A stretch of DNA of 64,000 nt, taken from NCBI GenBank assembly GCA_910584745.1, contig CAJUDG010000004.1, positions 207,304 through 271,303 on the forward strand. Reading direction: 5' to 3'. Shown here piece after piece: positions 7,841-16,417 of this stretch. Position numbers and translations under genes: made by a program. The notes below the pieces were generated by a model. It worked only from the letters and a program-made list of their open reading frames with translations, was not told the origin of the DNA and did not search any database. Within the stretch, counting starts at the first letter, position 1; each line of letters begins with the position of its first letter. The stretch is from an uncultured Eubacteriales bacterium (GTDB taxonomy: Bacteria > Bacillota > Clostridia > Oscillospirales > Acutalibacteraceae).

Positions 7841-8739
7841 GCTGCTCAAAAAAATTTTTGAAAAAAGTTCCCCTTCCGTATTTTCCCAGATGTAATGCAG
7901 GCTTGTGGAAAGTGGTACAACAGCCGTACAACAGGCGGCAACATCACACCGGATTTGAGAAGAAATCCCCCATTTCCGCATATTCTTCCCCCGCATACAT
8001 CGTGTTTCTTCGTGTGGAGTTTCAAAATGAAAGTCCGCAAATTTCGCCTTATAAGACAGGCAGAAAAGAAACACCCGCACAACCACTCAACTTCGGGAAA
8101 TGGGAGATATTTCATCTCATAAGTATATTCATTATATCCATTCCAGGGCTTTTAGTCATGCCGCAATGCGCAGTAGGCTGCTGGCTTTTATCCGGTTCAG
8201 TTTCTTTTCTTCAGAACAGCAGTAAAATGGGAAATTAGCGCATAAAATTGCAATTACCTGATAAAAACCTGCTGAAAGTGGTTCTCTCTTATACGATAAT
8301 ATTTTTCGGAAAATACTGTCTTTCGATTTCCAAAATAAATTTTGTAAAGATTTATCCGATAAGAAAAATAAACAAATTTCCTAAACATTCGCACACCCAC
8401 ATATCCTAAGGCCCAGTCAGCCCAGCGTGCGGGGCCGTGTGCGGTCCGTGAAAGGCACACGAAAATAAACGATAGGATTTATAAACAGAAATGTTAAACA
8501 AGCGTGTGCGGTCCGTCAGGGGCCAAAATCGCGGCTCAAACTTATTCAAAAAATTTTACATCGCAAAAGCAAAAAAACACTCGACAAACCGCCGAAAATC
8601 GAATATAATACGCTTGAAAAAATCATCTTGAATAGGCGCACAGGGCAAAATACCCTGAAACCTAGAAACCGAATTACTGAGAAACCAAGCCATCTGAACC
8701 CTAGATAGAGCCTCTTTCCTGCGCCGGAAAGGGACTATC
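7841..8739. other. AT-rich non-coding stretch upstream of the integrase
   Basis: No convincing gene is seen; the open frames here have no recognisable motif or ribosome site. It contains the 14-base direct repeat annotated below. Immediately before the integrase, a small hairpin (CTTTCC...GGAAAG, about 8713-8730) overlaps the integrase ribosome site. The stretch is the plausible place for an attachment site or lost excisionase, but no core can be identified from one window. Confidence 0.4.
8436..8516 (+). repeat. 14-bp direct repeats upstream of integrase
   Basis: CGTGTGCGGTCCGT occurs at 8436-8449 and again at 8503-8516, 67 bases apart. The first copy is followed by GCACACG, making a short inverted repeat as well. 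Location 220-300 bases before a tyrosine integrase suggests arm-type binding sites or part of the attachment region, which is inference. Confidence 0.55.
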
Positions 8740-9789
8740 ATGGCTCAAATCATTAAGACAAAGACTGGCTATAAAATGCGGGTCTTCCTGGGCCGCAAGG
8801 AAGTGGGCCGGGACGAACATGGCAAGCCCATTTTGAAAGAAATCATCAAACAAATTTCCGCCCCCACCATGACCGAACTGCGGCGCATGGAAGCCCAGCT
8901 TATCGCCGGCAACAAAGACCCCAAGGGTACCCGGAGTTTCCGCACGGCTTTCCGAGAGTACGTCCGTGACAAGGAAAGCGTTCTCAGTCCGGCCACGGTG
9001 GCTAACTACCAGCGGGTACAGACCTCCTTGGAGGGGCGCTGCCCCTGGTTTATGGACATGGACATCAATGAAATCAATAAGCCCGCCCAGCAGCGCATGG
9101 TATCTGAACTCTCGACCCACTATGCGCTGAACACAGTCAAGACCTTCAATTCCACGGTCGCGTCAGTCCTCAAATATAACGATGTACCCTCCCACCTGGT
9201 AAAGTTCAACGAGGGCGCGGACACCACCTCAGAGAGCGACCGCTATATCCCCAGTGAGGACGTTATCAGGGGGCTTATCGAGGACTGCCGTGGCACAGAC
9301 CTGGAGCCAGCCATTTTGCTGGCGGCTTTCGGCCCTATGCGCCGGGGGGAGATAGGCGGCCTGACCTGGGAGGACTTCGACTTTGCGCGCAACGTGGTGG
9401 ACGTACACGCTGCCAAAGTGCGTAACCCCCAGCGGGAGTTCGTCACCAAGGCACCAAAGACCCGGGCCTCCAAGCGGGAACTGGAGTACCCTGGCTGGGT
9501 AATGGAGCGCATACGCGTCCACAAGGAGATACTGCCCATGACCATCGACGCGCTGACCAGCCGGTTCTCTGACTTCCTGGCAAAGCACGGCTACCCCCAT
9601 TTCCGTTTCCATGACCTGCGTCATTTCGCCGCCAGCTACTACCTCAAGGAGGGCATACCCGAGGTATCTGTGCAGCGCCGGGGCGGCTGGGCCACCGACA
9701 ATATGATGCGCACCGTGTACCGCCATGAGATAGCCCGCCAGCAGGCGGATTTGCAATTCCTGGCCAGCATTGACAAGTTCAAAGCATAA
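8740..9789 (+). CDS. tyrosine recombinase / integrase
   Basis: A 349-residue protein with an N-terminal AP2-like arm-binding segment (GYKMRVFLGRKEVGRDEHGKP), a core-binding SAM-like domain near 65-145 and a catalytic domain. Catalytic residues visible are Arg in FGPMRRGEIGGL, His-x-x-Arg in HDLRHFAASYY, Trp in RRGGWA and the Tyr nucleophile in RTVYRHEI. All are present and the frame is uninterrupted, so it may be active, unlike the serine recombinases nearby. The start has AAAGGG eight bases upstream. It converges on the BspA/SLH gene and shares a terminator with it. Confidence 0.9.
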   Translation: MAQIIKTKTGYKMRVFLGRKEVGRDEHGKPILKEIIKQISAPTMTELRRMEAQLIAGNKDPKGTRSFRTAFREYVRDKESVLSPATVANYQRVQTSLEGRCPWFMDMDINEINKPAQQRMVSELSTHYALNTVKTFNSTVASVLKYNDVPSHLVKFNEGADTTSESDRYIPSEDVIRGLIEDCRGTDLEPAILLAAFGPMRRGEIGGLTWEDFDFARNVVDVHAAKVRNPQREFVTKAPKTRASKRELEYPGWVMERIRVHKEILPMTIDALTSRFSDFLAKHGYPHFRFHDLRHFAASYYLKEGIPEVSVQRRGGWATDNMMRTVYRHEIARQQADLQFLASIDKFKA

Positions 9790-9790
9790 T

Positions 9791-9827
9791 AAAAACCGGG
9801 TAGGGCTTACGCCTTACCCGGTTTTTT
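9791..9827. terminator. bidirectional terminator between integrase and BspA/SLH gene
   Basis: AAACCGGGTA...TACCCGGTTT form a strong stem around the TTAC loop, with an A-run before and T-run after, so it can serve both converging genes. Confidence 0.85.
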
Positions 9828-9830
9828 GAT

Positions 9831-12800
9831 TTATTGGTCTGCTCGATTCCGATAGAGGAAGGTTACAATCTGCCCACGGGTACAAGTGCTACCCGGCGAG
9901 AACTTGTTTTTGCCCGTGCCGCTGGTAATACCGTTAGCCACAGCCCAGGCCACGGCCTTTTCATAGAACGCGCCCGCAGGTACGTCGCTGAAGGCGCTGC
10001 CGGTGCTCTCCGGCTTATCTGCCGCGCGCCACATAAAGGTCACGGCCTCGCTGCGCTTGCAGGGATTCTTGGGGCTGAATTTCCCTTGCCCTGTGCCGCT
10101 GGTTATGTTGTTCTCCACGGCCCAGAGGATGGCCTTGTAGGCGTAATCGCTGGGCTTTACATCGCTAAAGGGGTTCGCCGTTGTAGCAGGCTCTGGCTCC
10201 CCAGCGTTGCGCCACAGGAAGGTGACGATCTGCTCCCGGGTGCAGGCTGCGTTGGGCGAAAACTTTCCGTTACCCGTGCCGCTGGTGATACCCTTCTCCA
10301 CTGCCCAGGCCACCGGCTCGGTGTAATACTCCCCGGCGGGGACGTCGGTGAAACTGGGGGTATCCGGGGTGGGCGTGGGAGTGGGTGTTGGAGTAGCTGT
10401 TGGAGTAGTTGTTGGAGTAACCGTTGGAGGGGTATCCTCAGGTCGGGTCTGCATGGAACGAGAGGTCAGCTGGCCCGTGCGATTCAATGTGTAAAACGTC
10501 AAGGTGTCGTATTTCTCGCCTGTGCGGACGCACCAGGTAGCTTTCCCATCATGCAGAATGGGCTGACAGTCAGAGAGATTTCCTTCTGCCTGCTGTACCT
10601 CACCCACACTGCCATTCGCGCTGTACCAGGCATAGTAAATCATGCCCGAGTTGCCGCGCCTGGTCCACATGACGTATCCGCCGTCCAGACCAAAGGGGGC
10701 CAGAATGGGCGTGTGGCAATCTTTGGTGGTGGTTAGCTGAGCCTGTTTCACACTATAAGTGCTTTTATCTACAAAGGCCAGGTATACGTTGCGGCTGTCC
10801 CCATACAGCTTATCGCGATCCATGTTGAAAGCTGCCACATAGCCGCCGGAGGTTTCGGCAAAGCCCCCTACGCTGGCCCCAGTTGAATTTTCGCCAATCT
10901 CGCCGGGCAGCGTTTCCACCGTTACAGCTTTTTCAGATTTACCCAGCACACCCTGGTTAGGCTTGCTGCCGGTATACTCATGCATTACAATGGACCGTGG
11001 ATAGGCATCCCCGTGGTCCAGGGTAACAATACGCCCCTCCTGGTTTATCAACACAAATTGATTGAAAGAGTGACTCACATACCCTGGCCCCTCCACTAAA
11101 TATCGTGAAGTCCCCAGTTTCATAGAGTATTGATTCACAGTAAAGGTAAAGTTTGCCTGGTGATTCTTGCCGTCTGGAGATACATACATCTGGTGAGCGG
11201 TATGCACAATTAGGTAGTCGCCGCTTTCCGTGCAGCGCAAACTAGTGGACTTGAAAGGAATTTGCGTGTTCTTTCCATACAGACTGCAGTGGTCAATCCG
11301 GTTCCACTGCTTGTCATAGCGGACTACCCGCACGACTTCGTTCCTGTCAGACTCCGCGAGGTTCTCTTGGCCAAAGATGATGAAATTGAACCGGGAGCCA
11401 GAGAAGAATCCACCCCACACAGGCAGTTCCATGGGCAGCGTCAGCTGCCCCCGCAGGACGTTGTTGGAATCAAATTCTTCCACATACACCATTCCTTTGT
11501 CTCTCTCTTCGGCTTTAGGTTCTTTCCCCCATTCCACTTTGGTAAGTCCACCCTCGGCGTTTTCATATAGGGCGCGCCTCAAACATCTTCCCCGTATTCT
11601 GTAATTATGAGATAGTTCTCCCTGAGGACGCTCGCAGTCAATAAGATTGACCGGCCCCGCGCCCTCTGCCACAGGTTTCAACGCGGACAAGCCGCTGGTC
11701 CAGTGGGCGTACAAGGTAAAGTCCCCGCTTCGGCTTATCTCCGTATTGCTAAGGAATATCTCGCCCCCATCAGGCGCTGTGAACCACCCCAGGAAAGTAC
11801 GGCCAGCCGGGTGCATGGGAACAGGCAGTTCTCCACAAGAGGTACCTTTCTTCACGGTAATATGGTTCTCGCCTGACAGGACGCCTTCGCCGGGGTCAAG
11901 GGTCATTATAAATTGATAGCCCCCGGGTTCTCCCATATATGCAATATCTATGCTACTTAACGGTACACCGATTTTTGCAAAAATGTTACGCAGAGGGGCA
12001 AACTCTTCTATTGAGCCGGCAAACTCAATCGTTTTCATGTTTTTGAGACTGTAAAAGCCATTACTAATTTGGCTGGCCGGTATATTGGGCAGCCGAAGAT
12101 ATTCTAAAGCACTACATTTCGAAAAGCAACCCCTGGATATGGTTGTCAAACTATCTGGCAAATATAGATTTTTCAAGTTCCGGCAGCCTAAAAACGCATC
12201 ATTTCCCAAAGCAGTTACACCTTCTGGCAGCGTCACACTTTGCAGATTGGCGCAGTCACGAAAGCATGCTTCGGGAATGGCCGTAAGGTTGTTGGAAAAC
12301 TCTACACTGGTTAAGCTGCTGCAGACGTTAAATGCCCACTCTCCAAGGCTGGTCACGCTTTCTGGCAATGTCACACTTTGCAGGCTGGAACACCCTGAGA
12401 AACATGCCTCGGGAATGTCCGTAAGACTGTTAGAAAGCCTTATGCTCGCCAGGCTACCACAACCGGAAAACGCCTGTTCCCCTACACTGGTCACGCTGTC
12501 CGGCAGAATGATGCCGGACAAACTTTTACAGTCGCCAAAGGCCCGGAACCCTATAGTGGTCAGGCTGTCAGGTAGCGTGACGTCAACTAAACTTTCACAC
12601 CCCTCAAATGCACGAGCGCCAATGTCGGTCACCCCTTCCGGCAGGGCTATACCAGCCAGGTTGGGACATTGGCAAAAGGCTTTATTCTCTATGGTGGTAA
12701 CGCCAGCAGAAAGGTTTACCGTGCGGAGGCCGGGCAGTTTGGAAAATCCCCCCACGCTGACTGCACCCTGTATTGTCACCGAGGACAAAGCCGTGCAGCC

Positions 12801-13460
12801 GGAAAAAACACCGTCAACATTACCTATGCCGCACAAGGTCACATCGGTCAAACCTGTACAGTTACGGAAAGCGTCTTTCTCTATCGTGACGACATTTTCA
12901 GGGATGGTCACACTGGTCAAGCCCGTACATCCTTCAAAAGCGCTACTATTTATAGTGTCCACATGGTCCAGGTTTGGCAAATCTGTTAAACTGATACAGC
13001 CAGAAAAAAAGCCGTCAGGGATCTCTGTGATTTTGTTGGATAGTATCACGCTTTCTAAGCTGGTGCAGTTAGAAAAAGCACCCCAATTCAAGCTGGTCAC
13101 ACTATTGGGAATCACGACACTTTTTAACTTAGCGCAGCCGGAGAAAGCCCGTGCTCCAAGGCTGGTCAGAGTATTGGGTAAATCTACGCTTTCCAAATTG
13201 GTAAACGCAGTAAGAGCGCTGCTGAAACTGGTAAATCCCTCGCCGATAACCAAATGCTTGACCTTGTTGTTAGTTTCCGCGCCAAGCCCACCTATGGACA
13301 GGTATCCCATTCCATTGATTGTTAGGGTTCCGTCACCATCCAATTCCCAAGTGGCATTTTCACCATAAGAACCAGAGTCCTCTACTATAGCAAAAGCCGG
13401 GAGCGGCAGACAGCCCAACAGCAGGCAGACCGCCAGCAGAACAGACAGAACTTTTCTCAT
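9831..13460 (-). CDS. BspA-type leucine-rich repeat surface protein with three SLH domains
   Basis: From the ATG at 13460 (AAGGGA eight bases upstream) the product has 1209 residues; the open frame extends 46 codons further, but those precede the signal peptide and lie in the structured leader. MRKVLSVLLAVCLLLG...AFA is a Sec signal. Residues about 40-520 are BspA-type LRR_5 repeats (pattern IGxxAFxGCxxLxSVxIPxSVTS). Next come a Flg_new/InlB-type repeat ending TLYAHW near 630 and a region of unknown fold. A Thr-Pro linker near 1010-1030 precedes three SLH domains (FTDVPAGEYY, FSDVKPSDYA, FSDVPAGAFY). SLH domains bind secondary cell-wall polymer, so this should be a cell-wall-anchored adhesin-like protein. 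It lies inside the mobile island. Confidence 0.9.
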   Translation of the reverse strand: MRKVLSVLLAVCLLLGCLPLPAFAIVEDSGSYGENATWELDGDGTLTINGMGYLSIGGLGAETNNKVKHLVIGEGFTSFSSALTAFTNLESVDLPNTLTSLGARAFSGCAKLKSVVIPNSVTSLNWGAFSNCTSLESVILSNKITEIPDGFFSGCISLTDLPNLDHVDTINSSAFEGCTGLTSVTIPENVVTIEKDAFRNCTGLTDVTLCGIGNVDGVFSGCTALSSVTIQGAVSVGGFSKLPGLRTVNLSAGVTTIENKAFCQCPNLAGIALPEGVTDIGARAFEGCESLVDVTLPDSLTTIGFRAFGDCKSLSGIILPDSVTSVGEQAFSGCGSLASIRLSNSLTDIPEACFSGCSSLQSVTLPESVTSLGEWAFNVCSSLTSVEFSNNLTAIPEACFRDCANLQSVTLPEGVTALGNDAFLGCRNLKNLYLPDSLTTISRGCFSKCSALEYLRLPNIPASQISNGFYSLKNMKTIEFAGSIEEFAPLRNIFAKIGVPLSSIDIAYMGEPGGYQFIMTLDPGEGVLSGENHITVKKGTSCGELPVPMHPAGRTFLGWFTAPDGGEIFLSNTEISRSGDFTLYAHWTSGLSALKPVAEGAGPVNLIDCERPQGELSHNYRIRGRCLRRALYENAEGGLTKVEWGKEPKAEERDKGMVYVEEFDSNNVLRGQLTLPMELPVWGGFFSGSRFNFIIFGQENLAESDRNEVVRVVRYDKQWNRIDHCSLYGKNTQIPFKSTSLRCTESGDYLIVHTAHQMYVSPDGKNHQANFTFTVNQYSMKLGTSRYLVEGPGYVSHSFNQFVLINQEGRIVTLDHGDAYPRSIVMHEYTGSKPNQGVLGKSEKAVTVETLPGEIGENSTGASVGGFAETSGGYVAAFNMDRDKLYGDSRNVYLAFVDKSTYSVKQAQLTTTKDCHTPILAPFGLDGGYVMWTRRGNSGMIYYAWYSANGSVGEVQQAEGNLSDCQPILHDGKATWCVRTGEKYDTLTFYTLNRTGQLTSRSMQTRPEDTPPTVTPTTTPTATPTPTPTPTPDTPSFTDVPAGEYYTEPVAWAVEKGITSGTGNGKFSPNAACTREQIVTFLWRNAGEPEPATTANPFSDVKPSDYAYKAILWAVENNITSGTGQGKFSPKNPCKRSEAVTFMWRAADKPESTGSAFSDVPAGAFYEKAVAWAVANGITSGTGKNKFSPGSTCTRGQIVTFLYRNRADQ

Positions 13461-13660
13461 CTTAACCATCCCTTCGTATTTCATTCCGCGCAACAAAAAA
13501 GTGCGCAGCCCGAGAGCCACGCACCGAAAAACGCATAGCTCTGTTGCTGCGACGCAATTCTTCCCATACAGTTTCAGTATGCAAAAGCGAGCTTGCATTT
13601 TTGCCTAGTTGACAAAAAAGCAAACTGAAACAGGATGTGGGAATTATTCAATTGCGTCGC
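13461..13660 (-). ncRNA. candidate structured leader RNA / attenuator of the BspA/SLH gene
   Basis: Read on the minus strand, the predicted transcript begins at GCGACGCAATT (13650-13660), exactly complementary to AATTGCGTCGC at 13549-13559. Inside, TTCCCA pairs with TGGGAA and GTTTCAGT with ACTGAAAC, giving a long interrupted helix capped by ATGCAA/TTGCAT. Next comes a terminator-like hairpin: CGCAGC...GCTGCG outside and a 10-bp GAGCTATGCG/TGCGTGGCTC stem inside, ending CACTTTTTTG. The two structures share the bases CGC. I do not recognise a known riboswitch class. A mobile palindrome is the alternative. Confidence 0.5.
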
Positions 13661-13666
13661 AAGGCC

Positions 13667-13695
13667 ATTTTAGCACATCGCGCCTGGAATTGCAA
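13667..13695 (-). promoter_or_regulatory. promoter for the BspA/SLH leader
   Basis: On the minus strand TTGCAA (13690-13695) and TAAAAT (13667-13672) are spaced by 17 bases. The expected start is at about 13660, the first base of the long inverted repeat. Confidence 0.6.
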
Positions 13696-14430
13696 GAGCT
13701 ATGGAAATATTGATGGGAATTTTCTGCAAATTCGTCTTTGTCCCCAGCGGCCAGAGTTTCGGATGTTATGGGAGCCGATTTCCGCAAAGCACTTCCGGGA
13801 ATCGTCCGGTTTTTGCAATTCGGCTCTCCCATCAGCCAAAAGGTGACAACCTCGCGGCGGGCGCTCTCCCTTTTCACCCGGGCAGCACCCAATCTCTCCA
13901 CCGGGGAAAGGCACCGCCGCGCGGCGGTGTATGTACTCCCGTCTTTATAAGGGGTTGCCACCCGTTCTCTCCTGCGAGAAGTTGGACACAAAGCAAAACT
14001 CCCCCAAACCGGGGGAGTTGGAGGGCTGTCGAGATGGTTCATCATATCCGTTTTTTTCCGAAAGTCCTGACCTTGCAGGAGTATACCTATGGGAAGGGGG
14101 GTGCGGAGTGGTTGGAACCGTGGACAAGTTCGTGAAAAAGCCGCAAGCCCAATGTTTTAGGGAGTTACTGGCCTTGGGGACTGCGCAGATGTGGGAGCTA
14201 TCAGAGTTGGCACATTTGTTGGTACATACTATCCTAATATTCCATTAAACGCCGAGTGTTCCTTATTATATAAGTGTTTTTCCTTTTCTTCCGGGGGAAG
14301 AACGATAGTATTTTTACAAAATTTTTTAGAGCTACCATATTAACAATGGAACCGAAATTCCTTGTAGTCCCCCTTTTGCGACAGGTTAGGGTGATGGAGT
14401 TCTCAGCGTTGGAAGTTCCCCGGGAGATAG
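13696..14430. other. spacer with strong palindromes, no supported gene
   Basis: A 133-codon minus-strand frame (13644-14045) crosses this stretch but overlaps the predicted promoter and leader and shows no family motif, so I do not call it. Seen directly are a perfect 18-bp palindrome CACCGCCGC/GCGGCGGTG at 13912-13929, and a stem AACTCCCCC (13997-14005) with GGGGGAGTT (14011-14019) whose minus-strand exit is TTTTG, terminator-like. The remainder shows nothing I can interpret. Confidence 0.4.
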
Positions 14431-14458
14431 AAAAACGGCCCTGGTGGGAGCCGTTTTT
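14431..14458 (-). terminator. terminator after the XRE/unknown gene pair
   Basis: AAAAACGGC (14431-14439) pairs with GCCGTTTTT (14450-14458); A- and T-runs are built into the stem, so it can work in both directions. It lies about 95 bases downstream of the minus-strand gene ending at 14554. Confidence 0.65.
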
Positions 14459-14553
14459 GCGTGGTTTAATCTCATGGCCAAACTTTTATGAATAGTTAAG
14501 AGCCTTTTGAATATCTACGAGGAGCTTTTTGACTTCTGTTCGTCAGTATCAAG

Positions 14554-15054
14554 TTAACCAGTATGGTCGGTACGGTTGTTCCGCAAAAAGTAACCCTTAG
14601 CCTGCGTGTCATCAATGTGTTCTATTGTTTCATCAACGTCCTCAAATAATTCGCTCGGAAAGAATACCAGTAAAGTTCGTTTTATACTGTCGTACGTTCT
14701 AAAATTATCCCTATAGGCACGAGCAAAGGCAGCTTTCCTAACATCATCCCGCATTTTATCCCTCATAGCAGCTTGCGTACAATTAGCGTATTTATTGAGA
14801 ATATACTTAGCGTCACAGGATTTAAGCTGATAGACACCAGTATATCGAGAATATTTGGGGTTTCGTAATACCCGAAGCATGGGTAATAAATCCTTTGAGC
14901 ACTGCACTGATGGCGTGCGCATATAGTACCCAGAGTCTCGATAGATGAAAAAAATTGAGGTTCTTCGGGGGCAAATCGGTCGCACAACAGGGCCATAACC
15001 AAAAAATGTTTTCCCAAAGAAATAGGGAGTTTCTCGAGCAATAAAGTAATCCAT
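14554..15054 (-). CDS. hypothetical protein coupled to XRE regulator
   Basis: A 166-residue product from the ATG at 15054, preceded by AGGAGG at a six-base distance; an upstream in-frame ATG at 15075 lies inside the previous gene. I do not recognise the family. The N-terminal half is aromatic-rich (YFIARETPYFFGKTFFGYG), the middle basic (AMRDKMRDDVRKAAFARAYRDNFR) and the end acidic (FPSELFEDVDETIEHIDD). There is no signal peptide or membrane helix, so a cytosolic protein is likely. The stop of the XRE gene overlaps its ribosome site, so the two are translationally coupled. Confidence 0.6.
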   Translation of the reverse strand: MDYFIARETPYFFGKTFFGYGPVVRPICPRRTSIFFIYRDSGYYMRTPSVQCSKDLLPMLRVLRNPKYSRYTGVYQLKSCDAKYILNKYANCTQAAMRDKMRDDVRKAAFARAYRDNFRTYDSIKRTLLVFFPSELFEDVDETIEHIDDTQAKGYFLRNNRTDHTG

Positions 15055-15064
15055 ATTTCTCCTC

Positions 15065-15292
15065 CTAAGCAGCATTTTTAATTATAGAAATTATAACTTC
15101 GTCGGGAATATGTAAAAAGCGTTGAAGTGCTGTCATTTCGGTCAGGGTAAATTTCCCCGGATTATGTATCCGGGACAGGAAGGTGCTTTCCGCCATGCCC
15201 AAATAGGCAAGCAAATCTTTCCGCTTTTTCTTCGCGGCGTAAGAAAGAATAGTTTCCGCCGCTCTGTTTTGGGGTTCAATCAAAAAAACCAC
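15065..15292 (-). CDS. small XRE-like helix-turn-helix protein
   Basis: A frame of 75 codons with a compact Cro/CI-type fold: AAKKKRKDLLAYLGMAESTFLSRIHNPGKFTLTEMTALQRFLHIPDEVI contains the usual five helices, with ESTFLSRI as recognition helix. The first codon of the frame is GTG at 15292; a TTG at 15283 is also possible and neither has a strong ribosome site. The TAG stop merges with the AGGAGG of the next gene. Such pairs occur in phage and ICE regulation and in toxin-antitoxin loci; which applies here is open. Confidence 0.7.
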   Translation of the reverse strand: MVFLIEPQNRAAETILSYAAKKKRKDLLAYLGMAESTFLSRIHNPGKFTLTEMTALQRFLHIPDEVIISIIKNAA

Positions 15293-15985
15293 CGCCTTTC
15301 ACTTTTCCAACAATCTTTTGTCACAACAGAACAGAGCCTTCAATTATAATAAACCTATGCGGTGATTTCTTTATTCAAGATAAAGATGGCGATGATGTGA
15401 TATGTTGCTGACGTTTTCTTTTTTCTAAATCATTCTTTTTCTTTTCTGTTTAATGAGAAAACGCCAAAGGCAAAGTAGGTGCTGGGTCAAAATCCAGCAC
15501 CCATGCGCAGACGTGTTACTGGCCAAACAACTTTCAGCTTTCTAAATGTTGGTTTTTCGTTTCTAAATCTTAGTTCAAAAAATTTTCTAAAATCTAAATC
15601 TCCCTTTTTGATTTCTAAATGATACACCAGAGAATTTGTGAGATGAAATCGCAAAGAAAAGGGGCGCCTTCCACAGAAGGTACCCCCAAAAGCATACATG
15701 ATTCAAAACGGCCAGGCAGTACAACAACAGTACAACAGATTGTTTCGGGATTTCAAAGTTTCCTTTGGGTTTCCACACTTTTCTTCGATTTATCCGATAG
15801 TTTCTCGGCCTTATCGCCAATCAATTTTTTGAATATAAACGATTCTCAGGCTTTTCGCCAGAATAATTTTTCGGGTACTTTTTGAAAAAAATCCGAAAAT
15901 CTTCGGCGTTTTTTTCAAAAGGCAGTATTGCCCCGCGAAAAGGGGGAAGCACCACCAACTTTCCAACGAGAAAGGGGGTGAGAAT
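15293..15985. other. AT-rich gene-free stretch
   Basis: No supported gene. Open frames on both strands are AT-rich without motifs or ribosome sites. The notable content is the phased TCTAAAT cluster annotated separately. A long AT-rich leader sits before the sigma-like gene, with a GAAAGGGGGTGAG ribosome site at about 15970-15982. Confidence 0.4.
15541..15620 (+). repeat. phased TCTAAAT repeats (iteron-like)
   Basis: TCTAAAT occurs at 15541, 15562, 15593 and 15614, with the variant TCTAAAA at 15586. Spacing within each pair is exactly 21 bases, two helical turns, so the sites face the same side of DNA. This suggests a protein-binding array (plasmid or ICE replication or transfer control), an inference from spacing alone. 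Confidence 0.45.
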
Positions 15986-16417
15986 GTGGAACCTAATCGC
16001 AGGGAGTTTATAAAACAGTGCGCTTTCCAGAAGTTTTGTAATACGGTACTGCACAATGAAGCGTGTGACGCTCATAAAGAGCTGCACAGGCATAAGGCAA
16101 AGGAGATTACCTTTTCCGACTTGACTTTAGAAGAAGCGCGGCAGCTTCATACCTTTGATGAATATTTCAAAGGGGAAACCGCCTTTGAAAGAGCCGGGAA
16201 GAAAATCACGCCGAAGCTGCTTCTTGAAGCAATCCGTACTTTGCCGGAAGAAAAGCGCAAAGCCGTACTCCTGTACTATTTCGAGGGAATGAACGACACC
16301 GAGATTGCGGAGCTGTTCGATACGTCGAGAAGCACGATACAGTACAGGCGGACAAGCTCTTTTGAGCTGCTAAAAAAATATCTGGAGGAAAATGCTGATG
16401 AATGGGACGAATGGTAG
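15986..16417 (+). CDS. ICE-type sigma-70-like regulatory protein
   Basis: A 143-residue protein. The C-terminal part, KLLLEAIRTLPEEKRKAVLLYYFEGMNDTEIAELFDTSRSTIQYRR, is a sigma region 4 helix-turn-helix; no region 2 is visible. The ending (KYLEENADEWDEW) matches a common class of sigma-like proteins in Firmicute conjugative transposons. The start ATG or GTG region follows a GGGGGTGAG site; ATG at 15986 is used. It runs into a recombinase fragment with a 16-base overlap, so the normal downstream partner gene has been deleted. It may still be expressed. Confidence 0.8.
   Translation: MEPNRREFIKQCAFQKFCNTVLHNEACDAHKELHRHKAKEITFSDLTLEEARQLHTFDEYFKGETAFERAGKKITPKLLLEAIRTLPEEKRKAVLLYYFEGMNDTEIAELFDTSRSTIQYRRTSSFELLKKYLEENADEWDEW

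Noticed and set aside
7858..8238. 126-codon plus-strand frame before the integrase
   Set aside because: No ribosome site, no recognisable motif, low-complexity AT-rich translation.
13461..13598. 46-codon N-terminal extension of the BspA/SLH frame
   Set aside because: It would place 46 residues before a clear signal peptide and overlaps the structured leader.
13644..14045. 133-codon minus-strand frame
   Set aside because: Overlaps the predicted promoter and leader, lacks a ribosome site and motifs; kept only as a note in the spacer entry.
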